A DNA stretch of 6,922 nucleotides from Caryophanales bacterium UBA4869. Lineage in GTDB: Bacteria; Bacillota_I; Bacilli_A; RFN20; CAG-288. The position numbers were made by a program, and so were the translations under genes. Below, one piece after another: positions 1 to 5,913 of the stretch (its first letter is position 1; every line of letters starts with the position of its first letter). The notes beneath the pieces are model-generated. The model made no database searches, was not told the origin of the DNA, and worked only from the letters and a program-made list of their open reading frames with translations. The stretch spans positions 1-6,922 of the forward strand of contig DHDT01000056.1 of the NCBI GenBank assembly GCA_002399505.1. Direction: 5' to 3'.

Positions 1-2
1 CA

Positions 3-89
3 GATTGGGAAACTATTATTCAAGGTTATTATTATTCTAAGCCGCTTCCGAAAAACGAATTTGAAGACTTTATCAGAAAGAAGAAATAA
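3..89 (+). CDS. EAL-domain protein, C-terminal end only (partial)
   Basis: This is the end of a gene entering from the left edge: 28 codons in the third forward frame, then TAA at 87-89. The visible peptide includes IQGYYYSKPLPKNEFEDF, which matches the conserved end of EAL domains (usual form QGYYFSKP.P..EFE). EAL proteins hydrolyse the second messenger cyclic-di-GMP, but the catalytic Glu-Ala-Leu motif and metal ligands lie outside the window, so activity cannot be judged; some EAL proteins are inactive receptors. Nothing follows the EAL fold except three lysines, so EAL is the last domain. The gene converges on the transporter operon, and a shared hairpin at 109-143 separates them, so there is no sign of co-transcription. 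The other two forward frames give no familiar peptide. Confidence 0.82.
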   Translation, partial: DWETIIQGYYYSKPLPKNEFEDFIRKKK

Positions 90-108
90 CACAGTCAGAT
101 AGCAGATA

Positions 109-143
109 AAAAAGAGAAAGCCTTTCGAAGACTTTCTCTTTTT
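109..143. terminator. Bidirectional Rho-independent terminator between convergent genes
   Basis: A perfect 12-bp stem is formed by 109-120 and 132-143 around an 11-nt loop (121-131), which has a small CTT/AAG pairing inside. The right arm ends in TTTTT (139-143) for forward transcripts. The left arm starts in an A-run (108-113) that reads as a U-tract for minus-strand transcripts. It lies 19 nt past the EAL stop and 22 nt past the second permease stop, so it probably ends both transcripts. The stem is AT-rich, so efficiency may be moderate. Confidence 0.85.
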
Positions 144-165
144 GATTGATTAAATTACTGTCAGA

Positions 166-1161
166 CTAACGCTGTCCGACTTCGTAAGGTATGCCTTCAG
201 CCTTCGGGCACCCCGACTTCTTTCTGGTGATGATGAGAACGATGATGACGATGACATAAGGAAGCATGTTGTAGAAATACATCGGCAGAGGAAGAGAAGC
301 TAAGAAGGGAATCGTATTATAGACAACACCGAGACACTGAACAAAGCCGAATAACAGTGAACCTAAGCCAATCCAGATAGGATTCCAGTTTCCGAAGATC
401 ATAATGGCCAAGGCTAAGAATCCTAAGCCGCCGACACTGGCTTCAGCTTCCGTGCCAGTCTGAGTGGCAATATAGACAAAACCGCCTAAACCGGCCAAGG
501 CACCAGAGATAGCAGTACCAAGATATCTCATCTTGAAAACGTTGATACCGACTGAGGCAGCAGCCTGAGGATGTTCACCACAGGCCCGGATATGAGTTCC
601 GGTCTTGGACTTATATAACCAGAGAGACAAGAAGACAAAGAGAATGATGACGATATAGGTAGAGATATAGACTTCATTGAAGAAGAAATTAAGGAAGCCG
701 TTATTCTTGACTAAATCGCCAAAGGCCTCATTGGTGAATGTTCCCGAAGTAATCTGGAAAGAACCGCCTGAAGTAATTCTCTCAGAATTGAAGAAGAGAA
801 GACCGAAGGTGCAGCCCAGAGCCGGACACAACATATTGAGGGCAGTACCGGCAATTGTCTGATCGGCTTTCATCTTGATAGCGGCAAATGACAACAAGAA
901 AGCGAATATAGCACCCGCTAAGGCGCTTACTAGCATTCCCAGAACAAACAGCCACTGATTAGAAGCGGTATCAGCTCCAAAGACTTTACCTTCGACCATG
1001 AAACGGACGAAGATGCAGCCGATAAAGGCTCCGAAGATCATCTCACCTTCCAAACCTAAATTGATAATACCGGAATGTTCAGAAAAGGCACCGGCCAAAG
1101 CTACAATCATCAACGGTATCATACAGAGGATAGTAGCGTGAATAATAAATGTTGCAGACAT
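166..1161 (-). CDS. nupQ: Nucleoside ABC transporter permease, second subunit (NupQ type)
   Basis: This is an inner-membrane permease of 331 aa, close to the usual size of the NupQ/YufQ branch of the branched-chain amino acid/ribose-type permease family. It has about eight to ten hydrophobic segments, for example residues 4-26 and a final helix near 300-315. The family hallmark SEHSGIINLGLEGE sits at residues 27-40, and an MRYLGTAISGALAGLGG segment matches the cytoplasmic coupling loop and following helix. With the preceding permease it should form the heterodimeric channel for nucleoside import. The ATG at 1161-1159 overlaps the TAA of the upstream permease by one base (TAATG). A GGAGG Shine-Dalgarno at 1171-1175 lies inside the end of that gene, so translation is probably coupled. 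It is the last gene of the operon and is followed by the terminator at 109-143. The exact substrate cannot be read from the sequence. Confidence 0.93.
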   Translation of the reverse strand: MSATFIIHATILCMIPLMIVALAGAFSEHSGIINLGLEGEMIFGAFIGCIFVRFMVEGKVFGADTASNQWLFVLGMLVSALAGAIFAFLLSFAAIKMKADQTIAGTALNMLCPALGCTFGLLFFNSERITSGGSFQITSGTFTNEAFGDLVKNNGFLNFFFNEVYISTYIVIILFVFLSLWLYKSKTGTHIRACGEHPQAAASVGINVFKMRYLGTAISGALAGLGGFVYIATQTGTEAEASVGGLGFLALAIMIFGNWNPIWIGLGSLLFGFVQCLGVVYNTIPFLASLPLPMYFYNMLPYVIVIIVLIITRKKSGCPKAEGIPYEVGQR

Positions 1162-2387
1162 TATTTATTACCTCCTTTAGGCTCGATTCCATGAACCAGT
1201 ATCTTTTTGAAGAGCTCACCTGCTTCTTTGTCTCTCTTTTCTCCTCTTCTGAATTTGAGGAAGAGATCTTTGAAGAAGTTAGAGAAACCGGCCAGATAGA
1301 TGATGACGGCAATGATGATATCGGCAAAGTATCTGTTATATCCGGCATTAGTAAGGTTAGAGCCGGATGCATTGATATATCTGATAAAGAGAGAAGCAAA
1401 GACAGCACCTATTGGATTGCAGTTAGCTAAGAAAGCACCGGCAATGCCGCTGAAGCCATAGTCAGGAAGTGACTGATAGACTGATTTAAACTGAATTTCA
1501 ATACCAGGATGCAAATAGTATAGGGCCCCGCCTAAACCGGCTAAGGCACCGGCTAGACCCATTGAAAAGAGCATATTGACCTTATCGTTGATACCGGCAT
1601 ATTTAGCTGAAAATCTATTAAGACCGCAGGCTCTCATTGAGAAACCGAGAGTGGTCTTGTTCATCAAAAGCCAGCAGAGAACTGCGATGATAATCGCCAG
1701 GAAGATACCAATATCCAAATAGGAATTTCCAGTCAGGGCACCAAGCCCTAAGTCAGGAGTTCCGTTTCCAGTCAGGGTAGTAGTGATAAGATAACCGGAT
1801 TTTCCGGAATTGGAATTTACAAGATGAGATAAAGAATCTGTCGAAAATACCCAGGTGAAGATATTGGCAGCTATCCAGTTTGTCATGATGGAAATAATGA
1901 CTTCGTTGATTCCGAAGAATGCCTTCAAGGCACCTGGAATCAGACCCCAGGCCATACCGGCGACAATCGAGAGAACGACAGCGAGTATCCAGACTAGAAC
2001 TCCCTGAGTGGTATTGCCGATGGAATTGATGTTGAGAGCAACTAAGAGAGCGGCCATCGTACCCATCAAAAACTGACCAGGGGCACCGATATTGAATAGA
2101 CCGGTCTTATAGGCGATAGCTACACTTAAGGAAGTAAAGATCAGAGGAACTGTATAGAAGATCATGTTTCCTAATTCTTTGACTGGCTTCAATGCCGTGA
2201 AAGGACCCGAGAACAGAACTCCAAGACCTGCCAAAGGATCAGCGTCTTTTAAGGAAAGAGAAGAAAAGAGCATGATGATGAATCCGATCAGAAGACCGAT
2301 TAGAATACAGATGATCGAGGAACCGAAGGATCTGACACCATCAGAAGAGAGGATTCTTGAAACAGAGTTGTTACTTGATTTCTTCAT
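1161..2387 (-). CDS. nupP: Nucleoside ABC transporter permease, first subunit (NupP type)
   Basis: This is a polytopic inner-membrane protein of 408 aa, the partner of the second permease. The first membrane helix is near residues 24-45. The family motif AYKTGLFNIGAPGQ lies at about 92-105, the counterpart of the NLGLEG motif in the other subunit. A cytoplasmic-loop segment reading MRACGLNRFSAKYAGI is followed by a small-residue helix with GLAGALAGLGG. I recall B. subtilis YufP as about 350 aa, so this copy is longer; the extra length seems to lie in the charged C-terminal tail and a polar external stretch rich in Ser, Asn and Gly. The ATG at 2387-2385 is preferred because AAAGGAG ends 9 nt upstream; a GTG at 2435 has no comparable site and would add 16 polar residues before the helix. 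The gene overlaps the ATPase gene by 17 nt and the next permease by 1 nt. Confidence 0.91.
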   Translation of the reverse strand: MKKSSNNSVSRILSSDGVRSFGSSIICILIGLLIGFIIMLFSSLSLKDADPLAGLGVLFSGPFTALKPVKELGNMIFYTVPLIFTSLSVAIAYKTGLFNIGAPGQFLMGTMAALLVALNINSIGNTTQGVLVWILAVVLSIVAGMAWGLIPGALKAFFGINEVIISIMTNWIAANIFTWVFSTDSLSHLVNSNSGKSGYLITTTLTGNGTPDLGLGALTGNSYLDIGIFLAIIIAVLCWLLMNKTTLGFSMRACGLNRFSAKYAGINDKVNMLFSMGLAGALAGLGGALYYLHPGIEIQFKSVYQSLPDYGFSGIAGAFLANCNPIGAVFASLFIRYINASGSNLTNAGYNRYFADIIIAVIIYLAGFSNFFKDLFLKFRRGEKRDKEAGELFKKILVHGIEPKGGNK

Positions 2388-3996
2388 TTGCGGTTTCTCC
2401 TTTCTTAATAGAATTGTTCTTATGGAAGAGAGCACCTTCTCCTAGAGAATTGCCATCAGCGTCGACAGCCATCCTTTTGGCACCGGCCATATAGAGACCC
2501 AGTTCGGAGACAGTGGTAGTCTTAGGATTGAAGGAACCGACTATTTCGCCTTCATACATCACTAAGATTCTATCAGCTAGGTTCATTACTTCATCGAGTT
2601 CCAGGGAAATCAAAAGAACAGCAGCGCCTTTGTCACGGTCAGCGACAATCTTGCTATGAATGTCAGATACGGCACCGACATCAAGTCCGCGAGTAGGCTG
2701 AACAGCAACGAGAAGAGAATGCTTTTTATCCATTTCACGTCCGATAATCAGTTTTTGCTGATTTCCACCCGACATGCTGCGAGTCACAGTCTTGCTTCCT
2801 TGTGATGTACGGACATCATAGACACCGATCATCTCATCAGAGTACTTTTTTCTGGCACCGAATCTAATCCAGCCATGATTAGAGAATCTCTTATCACGAT
2901 ATTGTTCGATGACCATGTTCTGTTCGACATTATAATCGAGAACCAAACCATATTTCTGTCTGTCTTCAGGAATATGAGACATGCCTTCTTTTATTCTAGT
3001 ATAGATATTTTTTCTAGTGACATCGTTTCCGTTAAGGATCATTTTGCCTTTTTGGATACGATCGATACCAGTCAAAGCATTGATTAACTGAGTCTGACCA
3101 TTTCCTTCAATACCGGCAATGCAGAGAATTTCTCCCGAGAACACTTTGAAAGAGACATCCTTGACTGTTTCCTTACGGGTAAGAGGATCTTTGACAGAGA
3201 CATCGGATACTTCCAAGACAGCATTTCCGGGTTTGGCTTCATTCTTTTCAACAGTGAAACTCACTTCGTGTCCGACCATCATCTCAGCCAGTTTTTCAGA
3301 ATTGGTATCTTTGGTTTTAACTGTGCCGACAAGTTTTCCCTTGCGAAGAACAGTACAGGTGTCAGAGACATCCATGATTTCATTGAGTTTATGGGAAATG
3401 AAAAGAATTGATTTTCCCTCCTTTGCCATATTTTTCATGGTCACCATCAGATTTTCGATTTCCTGAGGAGTGAGAACAGCGGTAGGCTCATCGAAAATGA
3501 GAATATCGTTATCACGATATAGCATCTTAAGAATTTCGGCTCTCTGCTGCATACCGACTGAAATATCGCTTACCTTGCGGTCAAGATCAACTTCAAGTCC
3601 GTATTTTTCCATCAATTCTTCGCATTTTGCTTTAGCTTTCTTCTTAGTGATCCAGCCAAAACGAGAATCCTCATCTCCTAAGATGATGTTATCAAGAACA
3701 CTGAAACATTCAACGAGTTTGAAATGCTGATGAACCATACCGATATGAAGGGCAGTGGCATCATTTGGAGATTTGATATGTACTTCGACTCCGTCTTTGT
3801 AGATGGATCCGCCATCTGGCTGATAGAGACCGAAAAGTACACTCATGAGTGTAGATTTGCCGGCCCCGTTTTCACCTAAAAGGGCGTGAATTTCACCTTT
3901 TTTCAGTTTCAGAGTAATGTTGTCATTTGCTTTGATACCGGGAAATTCCTTGACGATGTTTCTCATCTCGATAACATATTGAGGGTTTTCTTCCAT
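2371..3996 (-). CDS. nupO: Nucleoside ABC transporter ATP-binding protein with two ABC domains (NupO type)
   Basis: This is a cytoplasmic ATPase of 541 aa with two ABC domains in tandem, which energises nucleoside import through the two downstream permeases. Domain 1 (about 8-245) is complete: Walker A GENGAGKS at 41-48, Q-loop Q90, signature SVGMQ at 146-150, Walker B ending in D169-E170 and H-loop H202. Domain 2 (about 258-515) keeps a canonical SGGNQQ signature at 409-414. Its Walker A is GIEGNGQT at 295-302 with Gln in place of Lys, and its Walker B ends in Q433 instead of Glu. This asymmetry is typical of the NupO/RbsA-like branch and does not mark a broken gene. The ATG at 3996 has AAAGGA about 8 nt upstream. 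A polar tail of about 35 residues follows domain 2. The gene lies 199 nt after the lipoprotein stop, beyond a terminator hairpin, and overlaps the permease gene by 17 nt. Confidence 0.94.
   Translation of the reverse strand: MEENPQYVIEMRNIVKEFPGIKANDNITLKLKKGEIHALLGENGAGKSTLMSVLFGLYQPDGGSIYKDGVEVHIKSPNDATALHIGMVHQHFKLVECFSVLDNIILGDEDSRFGWITKKKAKAKCEELMEKYGLEVDLDRKVSDISVGMQQRAEILKMLYRDNDILIFDEPTAVLTPQEIENLMVTMKNMAKEGKSILFISHKLNEIMDVSDTCTVLRKGKLVGTVKTKDTNSEKLAEMMVGHEVSFTVEKNEAKPGNAVLEVSDVSVKDPLTRKETVKDVSFKVFSGEILCIAGIEGNGQTQLINALTGIDRIQKGKMILNGNDVTRKNIYTRIKEGMSHIPEDRQKYGLVLDYNVEQNMVIEQYRDKRFSNHGWIRFGARKKYSDEMIGVYDVRTSQGSKTVTRSMSGGNQQKLIIGREMDKKHSLLVAVQPTRGLDVGAVSDIHSKIVADRDKGAAVLLISLELDEVMNLADRILVMYEGEIVGSFNPKTTTVSELGLYMAGAKRMAVDADGNSLGEGALFHKNNSIKKGETANEEIK
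2397..2403 (-). promoter_or_regulatory. Shine-Dalgarno site of the first permease, inside the ATPase gene
   Basis: On the minus strand this reads AAAGGAG, 9 nt before the ATG at 2387. It lies within the last codons of the ATPase gene, which stops at 2371-2373. This decides the permease start in favour of 2387 and suggests that ribosomes finishing the ATPase help initiate the permease. Confidence 0.75.
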
Positions 3997-4054
3997 GTTC
4001 AGAATCCTTTCGTCTTATTGAGAAATAAGCTGTATATAACAAAAAAAACTAATC

Positions 4055-4119
4055 CAAAATAGGAAAAGACATTTTTCGATAGCATAATTATATTCTTATC
4101 ATTGCTTAAACCTATTTTG
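4055..4119 (-). promoter_or_regulatory. Possible internal promoter flanked by a 9-bp inverted repeat
   Basis: A perfect TATAAT box on the minus strand lies at 4092-4087, about 90 bp before the ATPase start and past the terminator-like hairpin. There is no good -35 hexamer at the usual distance (the region reads near TAGGTT). An inverted repeat flanks the box: CAAAATAGG at 4055-4063 and CCTATTTTG at 4111-4119. It could be an operator or, in RNA, a long stem. The surroundings are very AT-rich, so a TATAAT by chance is quite possible. Confidence 0.35.
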
Positions 4120-4148
4120 AAACGAAAACTATAAAGATTTTAATAAAA

Positions 4149-4179
4149 AGGCCTCTACATTTTTGAAACGTAAAGGCCT
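4149..4179 (-). terminator. Terminator or partial terminator after the lipoprotein gene
   Basis: The arms 4149-4158 and 4170-4179 pair over 10 positions with one C/A mismatch, leaving an 11-nt loop. On the minus strand the stem is followed by TTTTTATTA (complement of 4141-4149), a good U-tract. It begins 17 nt after the lipoprotein stop codon. The transporter genes follow on the same strand with no strong promoter, so read-through is likely. This would give more binding protein than transporter. Confidence 0.75.
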
Positions 4180-4195
4180 ATTAGAAACAACAGTT

Positions 4196-5365
4196 CTACT
4201 TATCTAAAGTGAAATTGATATGAGTATATTTGGTAGCGGTAAGTTTGCTAGTCCACCATTCAGTGGTGCTGCAATCCTTCTTAGCGCCTTCTTCGCCGAT
4301 AGCGGCAACATCACCATCGGGAACAACGGTACCATCCTTGACACTGGTAAAGAGAGTATTGTACTGTTCCTTAGTGAAAGTCTTGAATCTCCAGGAATCA
4401 GCAGAAGTAGGAAGACCAGTGGCATCTTCGGCAGCGCCGAGATTCTGAGTCTTTCCACCGAGGAGAGAATCCCACTTATCACTATAAAGCTGTCCGAGAA
4501 CACGATCAACAGAGGTGACTAAGCCCTTAGTGGCAGAAGTGAGAACCTGCTTAGACAGACTGGCCTGATCGACATCGACGCCGATGATATAACGATCAGT
4601 GTTGCTGCCGACAGCGGCGACAACAGAGTTAACCATGGAACCACCGCAGGAGAAGACGATCTTAGTTCCATTGGAATACCAGCCGGAAATCTGAGTCTGG
4701 AGGTTATTTGAAGCACTGAAACCATCACCATACTTGAAGGAAACCTTGACATCTACCTTATCAGCAAGGTTCTTAGCTGCAGCTGCAGCTTCAATACCCT
4801 GGACATAACCATAGGAGAATCTGTTGCAGGCAGGATTTGATCCGCCACCGCCGAAAGTTCCGCCAAGACTGGTGAATCCTTCCATGACAGCGCCATAACC
4901 GGCAAAATAGCCAGCTTCCTGTTCCTTGTAGGTGATAGCAGTGACATTAGGAAGATAGGTTTTATCAGTATCAGACTTGGTCAGTGACCAGCCATCGACA
5001 AAGATGAACTTAACATTGGGATTCTCATTGGCGACAGTCTGCATGGCAGCAGCCTGAAGGAAGCCAGGAGCAACGATAACCTTGGCGCCGTTCTTGATGG
5101 CAGAGTTATAAGCAGCAATACGATCGTTATCGGTAGCTTTATCACCATTGGCAGGCTGATAGTATTTATAAGAGATCTTGTTGGCTTCAGCATACTTCTT
5201 GGCACCTTCATAGGTACCCTGGTTGAATCCGCCATCCATCAACGAACCGACATCAGTGACAACAGCGATGTCATAAGTGGTAGCACCGGAACTGGAATTG
5301 TTGTTGCATCCGGCCATAGCGAAGACAGAAGTAAGAGCTAATAGACTTACAAATGCTTTTTTCAT
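4196..5365 (-). CDS. nupN: BMP-family nucleoside-binding lipoprotein (NupN/BmpA type)
   Basis: This is a membrane-anchored substrate-binding lipoprotein of 389 aa that captures nucleosides outside the cell and delivers them to the ABC permeases. The signal peptide MKKAFVSLLALTSVFAMAGC has a basic start, a hydrophobic core and a lipobox MAGC, with Cys20 as the lipidated residue; a short Asn/Ser linker follows. BMP-family landmarks appear in order: DVGSLMDGGFNQGTYEGAKK, then APGF, the strand FIFVDG, TYKEQEAGYFAG, FSYGYVQGIEAA and IIGVDVDQ. The ATG at 5365-5363 is chosen over a TTG at 5413 because AAGGAGG lies 7 nt upstream and the signal peptide starts there. The gene is first in the operon, behind a promoter and a leader of about 190 nt, and is followed by a hairpin terminator. 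Related proteins bind guanosine, inosine or other purine nucleosides; the exact ligand here is unknown. Confidence 0.94.
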   Translation of the reverse strand: MKKAFVSLLALTSVFAMAGCNNNSSSGATTYDIAVVTDVGSLMDGGFNQGTYEGAKKYAEANKISYKYYQPANGDKATDNDRIAAYNSAIKNGAKVIVAPGFLQAAAMQTVANENPNVKFIFVDGWSLTKSDTDKTYLPNVTAITYKEQEAGYFAGYGAVMEGFTSLGGTFGGGGSNPACNRFSYGYVQGIEAAAAAKNLADKVDVKVSFKYGDGFSASNNLQTQISGWYSNGTKIVFSCGGSMVNSVVAAVGSNTDRYIIGVDVDQASLSKQVLTSATKGLVTSVDRVLGQLYSDKWDSLLGGKTQNLGAAEDATGLPTSADSWRFKTFTKEQYNTLFTSVKDGTVVPDGDVAAIGEEGAKKDCSTTEWWTSKLTATKYTHINFTLDK

Positions 5366-5556
5366 ACAGTTTCCTCCTTGGTATGAAATAGTCTTTAAGA
5401 AACCAGGTCCCAAATTACTTGTGGACTTACTCGTTACAACCCTTACTTGCTTTTTGATTATGTTCGTCTAGTTTCCAGAGTCAGAACGAGTAGGATAGCC
5501 TTGTTCCTGATCTTGGGGAAGAATGTTTTAAAACAGGTTTGTCATCTGTTTTCTCG
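5366..5556 (-). ncRNA. Structured 5' leader of the nucleoside transporter operon, unidentified
   Basis: This is about 190 nt between the expected transcription start and the ATG. On the minus strand it holds: a 7-bp hairpin AAAACAG (5552-5546) with CTGTTTT (5536-5530); TCAGGAAC (5510-5503) with GTTCTGA (5487-5481), one bulge; GTTC (5487-5484) with GAAC (5465-5462), enclosing a 5-bp TCTGG/CTAGA triloop hairpin; TACTCGTT (5492-5485) with AACGAGTA (5435-5428), 8 bp perfect; and GTCCACAA (5426-5419) with TTGGGAC (5413-5407), one bulge. The second, third and fourth compete for the same bases, as in switching leaders. It lacks the purine riboswitch core and I cannot match it to a known class. No clear terminator lies just before the ATG. 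Pairings were found by eye only. Confidence 0.4.
5371..5379 (-). promoter_or_regulatory. Strong Shine-Dalgarno of the lipoprotein gene
   Basis: The minus strand reads AAGGAGGAA, a near-perfect match to the 3' end of 16S rRNA, with 7 nt between GGAGG and the ATG at 5365. It fixes the lipoprotein start and fits high expression of the binding protein. I found no strong complementary stretch in the leader that would clearly hide it. Confidence 0.85.
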
Positions 5557-5562
5557 AAGACT

Positions 5563-5590
5563 ATTTTATCACAAGATGCCGATGTTTCAA
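5563..5590 (-). promoter_or_regulatory. Promoter of the transporter operon
   Basis: On the minus strand, TTGAAA (5590-5585) is followed after 16 nt by TAAAAT (5568-5563). A TG one base upstream of the -10 box gives an extended -10 element. This is a good match to a housekeeping sigma-70/SigA promoter. Transcription should start near 5556, about 190 nt before the lipoprotein ATG. It is the best promoter seen in the 548-bp spacer. Confidence 0.7.
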
Positions 5591-5876
5591 CCAGTAAAAA
5601 AAGGAAGTTGACTGAAAAGCCTGAAAACAAGTGAAAAAACAAAGGAATTTATTTAAAAAAGCTGATATTCATTAGTTTTTAATGAGCACAATAAGTAAAT
5701 TCTATAGCAATTTTTACTTTGAATAATGATTTCAGCAAGTCTAAAATATTAGACAAAAATACCCGAAAATTATAATACCTGTATTTTTCCATTATTTTAT
5801 AATTTGAACTAAACTTACATTATCAGATTCCTAAATAACAGGAACTCATTCCATTATCCTTATATATACAGAATAA
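5591..5876. other. AT-rich spacer without a recognised gene
   Basis: This stretch of about 290 bases, between the operon promoter and the terminator of the right-hand gene, is strongly AT-rich and holds no supported gene. The only point of structure is a dyad at 5739-5754, GTCTAA and TTAGAC around AATA. It lies about 150 bp upstream of the -35 box and has no U-tract, so it is at most a distant regulator site. TATAAT-like words near 5769-5776 have no matching -35 element. A 37-codon minus-strand frame (5792-5679) has no ribosome site. Confidence 0.6.
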
Positions 5877-5908
5877 AACAGCCAGAGAAGATAACCTCTC
5901 TGGCTGTT
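5877..5908 (-). terminator. Rho-independent terminator of the PEPCK-like gene
   Basis: A perfect 12-bp stem pairs 5877-5888 with 5897-5908 around the 8-nt loop 5889-5896; its core CAGCCAGAGA is GC-rich. On the minus strand it is followed by TTTTATTC, a short U-tract. It starts 5 nt after the stop codon at 5914-5916, so it clearly ends this gene's transcript and insulates it from the transporter promoter downstream. Confidence 0.92.
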
Positions 5909-5913
5909 GTTGT

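Noticed and set aside
2388..2435. A GTG start at 2435 for the first permease.
   Set aside because: It has no ribosome site of its own, deepens the overlap with the ATPase gene to 65 nt and adds polar residues; the ATG at 2387 has AAAGGAG at correct spacing.
4204..5235. Many open frames on both strands across the lipoprotein gene, for example 4220-4522 (+) and 4981-5235 (-).
   Set aside because: They overlap a clear gene, lack ribosome sites and family motifs; they are shadow frames caused by codon bias.
5366..5413. A longer lipoprotein frame starting at TTG 5413.
   Set aside because: It would put 16 residues ahead of a perfect lipoprotein signal peptide and ignores the strong AAGGAGG placed 7 nt before the ATG at 5365.
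5428..5450. AGGGTTGTAACGAG in the leader resembles the T-box consensus AGGGUGGNACCGCG (about 11 of 14 positions).
   Set aside because: The UGGN bulge that must pair with the tRNA CCA end reads UUGU, no Stem I specifier structure or following terminator is visible, and a nucleoside importer is not an expected T-box target.
5530..5545. A five-codon frame (MTNLF) near the transcription start, as a possible leader peptide.
   Set aside because: It has no ribosome site, lies in the loop and arm of a hairpin and has no run of regulatory codons.
5366..5556. Purine riboswitch upstream of the nucleoside transporter.
   Set aside because: The conserved core words and the two loop sequences that form the kissing interaction are absent.
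5679..5792. A 37-codon minus-strand reading frame (ATG at 5792, TAA at 5679) in the spacer.
   Set aside because: No Shine-Dalgarno, base composition of the AT-rich spacer and no recognisable peptide; probably chance.
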